Assembly: GCA_903927415.1 (NCBI GenBank)
Contig: CAIYMZ010000066.1
Span: forward strand, 1 to 37,049
Direction of reading: 5' to 3'
Source: an uncultured Alphaproteobacteria bacterium
GTDB lineage: Bacteria > Pseudomonadota > Alphaproteobacteria > Rickettsiales > UBA1997
DNA length: 37,049 nt
Shown: in pieces, positions 15,915 to 22,041 of the stretch
Position numbering within the stretch: the first letter of the stretch is position 1
Layout of the letters: every line of letters starts with the position of its first letter
The notes under the pieces: generated by a model
What the model was told of the DNA's origin: nothing
Seen by the model: the letters and a program-made list of their open reading frames with translations, nothing else
Database searches by the model: none
Made by a program: the position numbers and the translations under genes

Positions 15915-15993
15915 TCGTAAGTCGTAAGTCGATAGTCGTAAGTCAATCTGAGCTCGATTTGACTTACGACTTACGACTATCGACTTACGACTT
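15915..15993. repeat. Heptamer-built inverted repeat between nuoA and nuoB
   Basis: The left arm (15915-15946) is four units TCGTAAG, TCGTAAG, TCGATAG, TCGTAAG plus TCAA. The right arm (15959-15993) is the inverse with the same unit set in a shifted order (CTTACGA twice, CTATCGA, CTTACGA). A 12-bp loop separates them. On the + strand a T-run follows, but the nuo transcript runs the other way and meets no U-run, so a hairpin that tunes nuoA versus nuoB expression is more likely than full termination. Confidence 0.88.
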
Positions 15994-15998
15994 TTTTA

Positions 15999-16412
15999 TT
16001 ATTTCCATTCTAGAGCTCCGCGCTTCCATTCGTAAATGAAACCAATGGTGAGCAAAGCTAAAAAGGCCATCATTGACCAAAATCCGAAAACACCAATTTT
16101 TCCGAGAGACACCGCCCATGGAAAAAGAAATGCGACTTCGAGATCAAAAATTATGAATAAAATTGCGACGAGATAAAATTGTACATCGAACTCATTTCGT
16201 ACTTTCCCCTCACCTTCAAAACCACATTCATAAGGCGAATTTTTTTCACGATCTGGACGCATTTTATTCAGCAAAAATGGCACGACAATTATCGCGCAGG
16301 AAAGTCCAATTGCCACTGCGAGAAATAATAAAATCGGAAAATATTGCGACGAGACAAGATCAGCGCTAACAACGGTTTGCAGCGCTTGAGAAATGTGTTC
16401 AGGACAGTCCAT
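15999..16412 (-). CDS. nuoA: NADH-quinone oxidoreductase subunit A
   Basis: This 137-residue membrane subunit of complex I has three transmembrane helices (about 27-50, 79-100, 108-128). The conserved loop SPYECGFEGEGKVRNEFDVQFYL (from residue 59) contains the family cysteine next to the quinone cavity, and FDLEVAFLFPWA (89-100) is also typical. It is the first gene of the leftward nuoABC set and diverges from dapA, with an 84-bp shared promoter region (16413-16496). Confidence 0.94.
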   Translation of the reverse strand: MDCPEHISQALQTVVSADLVSSQYFPILLFLAVAIGLSCAIIVVPFLLNKMRPDREKNSPYECGFEGEGKVRNEFDVQFYLVAILFIIFDLEVAFLFPWAVSLGKIGVFGFWSMMAFLALLTIGFIYEWKRGALEWK

Positions 16413-16496
16413 TTTGTTTGATTGAATTTAAGAAGTGGGCGAATAATTTTCGCGCGAAAACTAATTTTCATCAAAACAAAATCAATTCAAAAAATC

Positions 16497-17366
16497 ATGA
16501 CCGCAGAAACTTACACGGCAATTGTCACGCCTTTCAAACACAATAAAATCGATGAAAAATCTTTAGAAAAAATTGTCGAGTTTCAGATTAAAAATGGCGT
16601 GACCGGAATTGTGCCTTGCGGCACAACTGGAGAATCTCCAACTCTTTCACATGATGAACATAATTTGGTGATTGAGCTCTGCGTTAAGATCGCAAAAAAA
16701 AGAATTAAGATCATGGCCGGCACTGGCTCGAACTCAACTGACGAAGCTGTGATGATGACAAAACATGCGAAAAAAGTTGGGGCAGATTCTTGTTTGGTTG
16801 TCGCGCCTTACTACAATAAACCAACTCCTGAAGGAGTTTTTCAGCACTACAGAGCTTTGGATAAATGCGGCATTCCGCTCTACATTTACAACGTTCCGGG
16901 ACGTTCTGTGATTAATATTTCCGACGAAAATTTAGCGCGTATTTCTGAATTAAAAAACGTGGTTGGAATTAAAGATGCGACTGGAGATCTCGCTAGAATC
17001 GCAACTCTGCGCCTGTTGATTCAGAAAAAATTTTCCTACCTTTCCGGCGAAGATGTGACTGCAGTTGGATTCAATGCGATGGGTGGAAATGGCGTAATTT
17101 CAGTCACCGCAAACATTACACCGAAGCTTGTGGTAGCACTGCAAAAAGCCACAGAAAAAGGTGATTATAAAACTGCTCTAAAACTTCAGGATCAACTTAC
17201 AAATTTACATGATGTGATGTTCTGCGAAACTAATCCGATCCCAGTAAAATACGCCGCAAGCCTGATTGGACTTTGTAGTCCAGAAACCCGTCTACCGCTT
17301 GTCACGCCATCCTCAGCAGCAAAAGAAAAAATTGAGAAAGAAATGAAAAAATTGGGGCTAATTTAA
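16497..17366 (+). CDS. dapA: 4-hydroxy-tetrahydrodipicolinate synthase
   Basis: DapA condenses pyruvate with aspartate semialdehyde at the start of the lysine and meso-diaminopimelate branch, so it serves peptidoglycan synthesis. The 289-residue TIM barrel has CGTTGESPTL (41-50), the catalytic tyrosine Y131 in YNVPGRS and the Schiff-base lysine K159 in GIKDATGD. The ATG at 16497 was chosen because it gives the family N-terminus (TAIVTPF); an upstream in-frame ATG at 16422 would add an unrelated basic tail. The gene ends in a 9-nt convergent overlap with the ankyrin gene. Confidence 0.96.
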   Translation: MTAETYTAIVTPFKHNKIDEKSLEKIVEFQIKNGVTGIVPCGTTGESPTLSHDEHNLVIELCVKIAKKRIKIMAGTGSNSTDEAVMMTKHAKKVGADSCLVVAPYYNKPTPEGVFQHYRALDKCGIPLYIYNVPGRSVINISDENLARISELKNVVGIKDATGDLARIATLRLLIQKKFSYLSGEDVTAVGFNAMGGNGVISVTANITPKLVVALQKATEKGDYKTALKLQDQLTNLHDVMFCETNPIPVKYAASLIGLCSPETRLPLVTPSSAAKEKIEKEMKKLGLI

Positions 17367-18485
17367 AGTTTTCATCTCAGCATTCAGCTCAAGCAATTTG
17401 TTTTCTGATACGAATTGCGGAAAAGATTTGATGGTTTTTTTCAGCATTCCAAAACTTTGCTGTAAAGCCGTTATTCCGTAGGCATTAAACAAAACTTCTG
17501 GTGACAAAATAATTTTCATTTCATGCCGATTATCCTTGTTGAATTGCTTAATCATCGCAATCAAATCTGATGAAAAAAACTTTAGCCAAGTAGCATTAAA
17601 AAGATTTTTTTTCATTTGCCGATATTTTTCGATCCGATTTACCGCATCGACATTTTTATATTCCCGCGCAATTTTTAACGCACTATCCCACTTACCAACA
17701 CCCCAAGCGAGCAGCATTGAGACTATATCCACATCGTTGTGCTTTGCAGCAAATTCTAGCACATTCAAACCAAGAATTGTTTCTTTTTCACGATTAATTC
17801 CGGAGTTTAAAAGCGCAGAAACTATTTCTTTGTGACCCCCAATCACGGCATAATGCAAGGCGGTCATACGCTGATTATCGTCAATGGTTTGAACATTTTT
17901 TGACACCCCGATCGAAAGCAAAAATTTTGCTACACTCGTTCTACCAAACTCAACAGCAATCACAAGCGGCGTCAAACCAAAATAAGTTTTTACCTCCCTA
18001 TCCACTCCAGCTTGTATCAAGGTCTCAACAACTTGTTGATGACCCTGTTGAGCAGCGTAATGAATTGGAACCCATTGACGATTTTGCACCGCATCATGTG
18101 GACTTTGCTTTGCCCCAGCAGCAAGAAGGATTTGGGTGACAGATAGGTGTCCATTGCTTGCAGCAAAATGTAATGGTGTGAAAAAATCATCATTCACAGC
18201 ATCAACATAGGCTTTGTCATTCTCAACTAGAGCAAGAATTTTTGTCATACTCACATCATCGCCAAACTTTGCAGCAATATGCAAAACACTATTTTTCAGA
18301 GATCCAAATCTTAGATTTAACAGATTTTTCTTTTCTTCCAAACTTGGCAGCGCCTCTATTTCCGCAACAAAATTCGCTATCGTAGATTTTGCAGCATCAA
18401 CCTCCTGTGGCGAGATTCTCGATAATTTTTTTTCTGCATATTGGTTTAAAAAATTTTGTAATTCTGCTTGTAATTCTGGTCTCAT
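17358..18485 (-). CDS. Ankyrin-repeat protein
   Basis: From the ATG at 18485 the protein has 375 residues. About six ankyrin repeats occupy roughly 65-263, with the typical T-P-L-H-x-A-A and V-V-x-x-L-L-x-x-G pattern (for example TPLHFAASNGHLSVTQILLAAG). The flanking regions are helical without recognisable domains, and there is no signal peptide. Ankyrin proteins mediate protein-protein contacts; in host-associated bacteria some are secreted effectors, which cannot be claimed here. Starts at 18521 or 18554 are possible but overlap the upstream gene; the chosen one lies 19 nt after its stop. It is the last gene after the IalB-like pair and is convergent with dapA. Confidence 0.85.
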   Translation of the reverse strand: MRPELQAELQNFLNQYAEKKLSRISPQEVDAAKSTIANFVAEIEALPSLEEKKNLLNLRFGSLKNSVLHIAAKFGDDVSMTKILALVENDKAYVDAVNDDFFTPLHFAASNGHLSVTQILLAAGAKQSPHDAVQNRQWVPIHYAAQQGHQQVVETLIQAGVDREVKTYFGLTPLVIAVEFGRTSVAKFLLSIGVSKNVQTIDDNQRMTALHYAVIGGHKEIVSALLNSGINREKETILGLNVLEFAAKHNDVDIVSMLLAWGVGKWDSALKIAREYKNVDAVNRIEKYRQMKKNLFNATWLKFFSSDLIAMIKQFNKDNRHEMKIILSPEVLFNAYGITALQQSFGMLKKTIKSFPQFVSENKLLELNAEMKTLN

Positions 18486-18504
18486 AAAAATTTTAAAAGT
18501 TAAT

Positions 18505-19029
18505 CTATCGCCCTCTAGCATGTTGACGCCCAGCTTGACGCTCTTTTGCTTCAACCATACTTGCCCAAAAACCTTTATCCCCGCGCTTCTTTAGAGTTTG
18601 TGCCGATTGAATCAGATAAGTCAATTTCTGCCCCAAAATCATTGATGTCCAAAAACCAACTGGTTTAACGATATCAACGATATCAACTCGATTCATTTCT
18701 CTCCCAGCCAACTCCTGCTCTTCAGACGGAATAATTTCATAACTTCCGCTCTGATGTGAATTTTTCTTTTCTTTTATTTCAGCTTTTACCGCGGAATGAG
18801 CTCGAGGAATTTCATTTTTTTTCAATGATAATTCTTCGTCTTCTTTGAGATATTTTTTATTTTTTGGTAAAATCTTTTTACTAATTTTCTTGAGATCTTG
18901 ATAGCGCTTATAGGCCTGATTGACGCAAAAAAATAGAATTAATCGTGTTAATAAAATCAGAAAAAAAACCACCACAAAAATCACCGATAAAATTGGTAAA
19001 GTTTTTTTCAGAGTGATTAAAATTTCCAT
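18505..19029 (-). CDS. Single-pass membrane protein with duplicated GFWxSM motif, unknown function
   Basis: No family was assigned with confidence. The 174-residue protein has one strong N-terminal transmembrane segment (about 11-35), a highly charged Lys/Glu-rich middle (40-110) and a C-terminal region in which a motif occurs twice: GFWTSM (125-130) and GFWASM (153-158), the second followed by VEAKERQAGR. The charged part would face the cytoplasm under the positive-inside rule. It overlaps the upstream IalB-like gene by one base (TAATG), so the pair is likely made together, one secreted and one membrane-bound. A function in envelope or invasion biology is inference from the partner only. Confidence 0.6.
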   Translation of the reverse strand: MEILITLKKTLPILSVIFVVVFFLILLTRLILFFCVNQAYKRYQDLKKISKKILPKNKKYLKEDEELSLKKNEIPRAHSAVKAEIKEKKNSHQSGSYEIIPSEEQELAGREMNRVDIVDIVKPVGFWTSMILGQKLTYLIQSAQTLKKRGDKGFWASMVEAKERQAGRQHARGR

Positions 19030-19514
19030 TATCTTGAATCCTTACAAACCTGTTGGAGTTTTTTATAACTTTGCACAAAACCCACGAGGGAGTAAGTGTC
19101 GATAGCAATTTTTCCATCACGAGCAACCCCACTTACAACCATGTCTTCATGCTTTTGCATTTCTTTTATGATATCAATATCGTCATTTTTATCATTAGCC
19201 CAAGCCATTGTTTTGTAAGGGAAAAGATAGAATTTTTTCGAGCCAAAAGAAATTTCAACATTGGAATTTTTGTTGTAAATAAATCCTGAAGATAAACTGA
19301 TTTCATCAGCGTCATTTTCCACATTGGTAACTAAAAAAAATGGCTCACCCCTCTTGTCATAACTACCTTCGCGCTTAACAGGAATGGATGCACTATAGCA
19401 CACAATTTTATCACCTCTCTCGGTTTTAAAAACATTCCAATCATGAAATTTCCCCTGCAACTCTTGAGCAAAAACCTCCGACACTAATAAAAAAAATAGT
19501 ATAAAAAATTTCAT
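19029..19514 (-). CDS. Secreted protein resembling invasion-associated locus B (IalB)
   Basis: This 161-residue protein has a clear signal peptide (hydrophobic core 2-13, likely cut after VFA at 16). The mature part follows the IalB-family layout: a conserved tryptophan (W26), a cysteine (C39), then RGEPFFLVTNV, an AWAND segment, a methionine near DMVVSGVARDGK, DTYSLVGF, and a terminal cysteine (C157). C39 and C157 could form a disulfide. IalB proteins are periplasmic or outer-membrane proteins first tied to erythrocyte invasion in Bartonella, but they are widespread in free-living alphaproteobacteria too, so pathogenicity cannot be inferred. Identification rests on pattern recall rather than alignment. 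Confidence 0.6.
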   Translation of the reverse strand: MKFFILFFLLVSEVFAQELQGKFHDWNVFKTERGDKIVCYSASIPVKREGSYDKRGEPFFLVTNVENDADEISLSSGFIYNKNSNVEISFGSKKFYLFPYKTMAWANDKNDDIDIIKEMQKHEDMVVSGVARDGKIAIDTYSLVGFVQSYKKLQQVCKDSR

Positions 19515-19662
19515 AACTTGACTTTTTATGACTGAAAAATATTTTGCCCACTTCTCTTTTGAAGCCTTATAGATCGCGCTTTCGCATAAGTTTTAAAAAT
19601 AAACTTCGCCCAGCTGCAAAGATCACAAATCATTTTCAAAAATCCAATAAATTATTTTCCAA
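19515..19662. promoter_or_regulatory. Divergent intergenic region between the IalB-like gene and atpB
   Basis: This 148-bp gap must hold promoters for both directions. On the + strand TTGACT at 19518-19523 is followed after 16 bp by TATTTT (19540-19545), a weak sigma70-like pair that could drive the F0 operon. No atpI gene precedes atpB here, although many alphaproteobacteria have one. Confidence 0.3.
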
Positions 19663-20448
19663 ATGTCGCTAGAAGTTCACGAAAATTCTTTGCCAGAAAT
19701 TCCTCACGATGCTGGCCACGGACACAATCCCCTAGCGCAATTTGAAGTTAAAAAAATCGTCGATTTACATCTCGGAAATATCGACATCAGCTTCACCAAC
19801 TCTGCGCTCTACATGCTGATTGCCACCGCCTGCACCATCGCCTTCATGATTTTCGCCACCAGAAAAAAATCGCTAATTCCGTCACGCTTACAAACCATCG
19901 CCGAATCAGTTTACAATTTCATTTTTGACATCATCAAAACCAGCATCGGCAACGAAGGCGCAAAATTTTTTCCACTAATTTTTAGCCTCTTCACTTTCAT
20001 TTTGATGTGTAATTTTTTAGGCATGACACCTTACAGCTTCACCGCCACCAGCCAAGTCGTGGTCACACTTTCGCTGGCAATGTTGTCATTCTTAACCATC
20101 ACAATTTTTGCAATTGTGCGCAACGGATTCTTCGGATTCCTCCACATGTTTTTGCCAAGCGGTGTGCCGATGTGGATGGCGCCGATAATTTTCGCCATCG
20201 AACTTTTTTCGTTTTTAATTCGCCCAATCACGCTCTCCGTTCGTCTCTTCGCTAACATTGTTGCCGGACACGTATTGCTCAAAGTCGTCGCTGGTTTCAT
20301 CATTTCGCTCGGGATAATTTTTGGCACTTTGCCATTCCTTTTTGCCATCATCATGACTGGCTTCGAGCTTTTTGTGGCAGTGCTTCAGGCTTACATTTTC
20401 TCAATTCTTGTTTGCGCTTATTTGGGCGAAACGGTGAGAGAGCATTAG
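19663..20448 (+). CDS. atpB: ATP synthase F0 subunit a
   Basis: This 261-residue polytopic membrane protein carries the proton half-channels of F1F0 ATP synthase. It has the family core PITLSVRLFANIVAGHVLL, with the essential arginine R194 facing the c-ring (counterpart of E. coli R210), and FELFVAVLQAYIFSIL in the last helix. Earlier landmarks are NFLGMTPYSFTATS (117-130). It is the first gene of the a-c-b'-b block typical of alphaproteobacteria, in which F1 genes are elsewhere. A 90-bp gap without any obvious element separates it from atpE. Confidence 0.96.
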   Translation: MSLEVHENSLPEIPHDAGHGHNPLAQFEVKKIVDLHLGNIDISFTNSALYMLIATACTIAFMIFATRKKSLIPSRLQTIAESVYNFIFDIIKTSIGNEGAKFFPLIFSLFTFILMCNFLGMTPYSFTATSQVVVTLSLAMLSFLTITIFAIVRNGFFGFLHMFLPSGVPMWMAPIIFAIELFSFLIRPITLSVRLFANIVAGHVLLKVVAGFIISLGIIFGTLPFLFAIIMTGFELFVAVLQAYIFSILVCAYLGETVREH

Positions 20449-20538
20449 AAATTTGGTGTGTTAGTTCATTTGACCAAATAATTCCCAACCAATGGGGTTT
20501 TAAATGAGCAATCTATTAACTTAAAAACGGGTAAAAAC

Positions 20539-20790
20539 ATGGAACAAGTCGCTCAAGAAATCGTAAACAACTACTCCTCTTTCAAATATATCGGCGTTGG
20601 TCTGTGCTCAATTGGCATGGCTGGTGCAGCGATTGCGATCGGAAATATTTTTGGATCTTTTTTCAACAGTTTGGCACGCAATCCATCTGCTGCTCCAAAA
20701 ATTGAAAAATACATTTACATCGCTGTTGGTCTTGCTGAAGCAATGGGAATTTTCGCCGTTCTTTTGGCATTCCTTGTAATGTTCTCTTAA
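20539..20790 (+). CDS. atpE: ATP synthase F0 subunit c
   Basis: This 83-residue hairpin of two transmembrane helices forms the rotating c-ring. The polar loop ARNPSAAP (46-53) contacts F1, and the proton-carrying acid is E67 in GLAEAMGIF. The use of Glu follows the mitochondrial/alphaproteobacterial pattern, as opposed to Asp in E. coli. The gap to the b' gene contains two small GC-rich hairpins, which may help set the high expression that subunit c needs relative to its neighbours. Confidence 0.96.
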   Translation: MEQVAQEIVNNYSSFKYIGVGLCSIGMAGAAIAIGNIFGSFFNSLARNPSAAPKIEKYIYIAVGLAEAMGIFAVLLAFLVMFS

Positions 20791-20801
20791 AATCAATCTG
20801 G

Positions 20802-20866
20802 GCGATTCGAGGAGGTAACCCCTCACCGAATCGCTTCGCTCTTCGACTCTCCCTCAATGGGAGAGT
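20802..20866. repeat. Pair of GC-rich hairpins between atpE and atpF'
   Basis: First hairpin: gcgattcg (20802-20809) pairs with cgaatcgc (20827-20834). Second: actctccc (20846-20853) pairs with gggagagt (20859-20866). The tract reads like a dispersed extragenic repeat and ends 22 bp before the likely atpF' start. It creates an in-frame GTG at 20865 that should not be mistaken for the gene start. Confidence 0.75.
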
Positions 20867-20888
20867 GAGTGTCGAAAAATATTTTCAA

Positions 20889-21320
20889 ATGCCTCAATTC
20901 GATTTCACAACTTACAGCTCACAAATTTTCTGGTTCAGCATTTGCTTCGCCGCGCTTTATTTGACGATGCATTGCGTAGTTTTACCAAGAATTACGAGCA
21001 TCATCAATGGCAGAAAAAACGTCATTGATGGTGATCTTTTGCTAGCCAACGAGCTGGATAAAAAAATGGCGTTAATTCGCACCAAGACTGATTCCTTGCG
21101 CCAAGAAGCGGGACAAAAATATCAATCACAACTTGAAGAAGCGGCGAAAAAAGCAGCGAAGCAACGCGAAAAATCCATCGAAGAATTAAAAGAAAAATTT
21201 GACAAAATTACCCACAAATCGCGCCAAGAATTAAAAGATTTTATCGAAGAATCTCAGGCCAAAAATGAAGCAGCAGCACAAAATTTAGTGCAAATAATCA
21301 AAGCAAAAATTTTCAGTTAG
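20889..21320 (+). CDS. atpF': ATP synthase F0 subunit b' (b-prime)
   Basis: This 143-residue peripheral-stalk subunit has a single N-terminal transmembrane helix (about 10-32). The opening MPQFDFTTYSSQIFWF is characteristic of alphaproteobacterial b' subunits. A long charged coiled coil rich in Lys, Glu and Ala follows and should pair with subunit b and reach F1. The ATG at 20889 was chosen over an in-frame GTG at 20865, because the latter lies in the repeat and would add eight residues not seen in the family. It is followed after 7 nt by atpF. Confidence 0.92.
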   Translation: MPQFDFTTYSSQIFWFSICFAALYLTMHCVVLPRITSIINGRKNVIDGDLLLANELDKKMALIRTKTDSLRQEAGQKYQSQLEEAAKKAAKQREKSIEELKEKFDKITHKSRQELKDFIEESQAKNEAAAQNLVQIIKAKIFS

Positions 21321-21327
21321 GAGCAAA

Positions 21328-21798
21328 ATGTTTAATGAAAAATTCTGGCTGGCCATTGCCTTTCTTGGCTTTATCACCCTCATCGCCAAATATGTCGGAC
21401 CAAAAATTACCAAAGCTCTCGACGCTAAATCAAAAAAAATCGCGGAAGAAATTTTAGCGGCAAAAGAGCTCAAAGAAAAAGCGGCAAAACTTTTGGAGCG
21501 AGCTGAAAAATATTACCAAGAATCAGAAAGATTCGCGCAAAAATTAGTGAAAGATGCCGAAGCTGAATCGGAAAAATTTGTCGCCGAAGCCAAACAACTT
21601 TTGGAAGATGAGGTGAATAAAAAAACCGCCGCCTCTCTCGCTAGAATCAAGCTCGAGGAAGAATCGGCAATTCGTGAAATGAAAATAAAAATTGTTGCCA
21701 ACGCGATGGAAAAATTTTCGGTGAGCTTAAATTTGGATCAGAAAAATCATGAAGAGTTGGTGGGAAAGGCGGTGAAGGAGTTTGGGGAAAAATTATAA
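21328..21798 (+). CDS. atpF: ATP synthase F0 subunit b
   Basis: This 156-residue second peripheral-stalk subunit has an N-terminal membrane helix (about 3-24, EKFWLAIAFLGFITLIAKYVG) and a long amphipathic coiled coil. Its stator motif region is AKELKEKAAKLLERAEKYYQ. A Shine-Dalgarno-like aggag lies 6-7 nt before the ATG. It is the last F0 gene; F1 genes (atpHAGDC) do not follow. Instead a palindromic element and pheT come next, so the F0 operon probably ends in the 243-bp gap 21799-22041. Confidence 0.93.
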   Translation: MFNEKFWLAIAFLGFITLIAKYVGPKITKALDAKSKKIAEEILAAKELKEKAAKLLERAEKYYQESERFAQKLVKDAEAESEKFVAEAKQLLEDEVNKKTAASLARIKLEEESAIREMKIKIVANAMEKFSVSLNLDQKNHEELVGKAVKEFGEKL

Positions 21799-21897
21799 AA
21801 AACTTGGTTTACTCAATCTTCCTGAACTTTTTCGATTCTTCTACCGCTTCACATTTGTCATCTATTTTTTTCCTCGTCACCGCGTCACTTTCTTCTT

Positions 21898-21999
21898 GTC
21901 ACCCCGTCGCATGACGGGATCCATTTCGTCAAAAATTTACGATTTAATTTTGCCTGAGATATTTGCTGCAAGATGGACCCCGTCATGCGACGGGGTGAC
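21898..21999. repeat. Palindromic element of the GTCACCCC family between atpF and pheT
   Basis: Two 26-bp arms (21898-21923 and 21974-21999) are inverted copies with one mismatch, separated by 50 bp of AT-rich sequence. Each arm carries its own hairpin (cccgtc-gcat-gacggg). An ATG inside the right arm extends the pheT frame upstream artificially. The rest of the gap holds only T-rich sequence and an isolated aggagg at 22005-22010, too far from the pheT ATG to be its ribosome site. Confidence 0.88.
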
Positions 22000-22041
22000 A
22001 TGTTAGGAGGATTAAGAGTTACTTTAACAACTCCAACCAAA

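Noticed and set aside
18663..18690. acgatatca direct repeat in the 174-residue protein gene as another tandem array
   Set aside because: Two 9-bp copies only, encoding DIVDIV; unit length and sequence do not fit the heptamer family.
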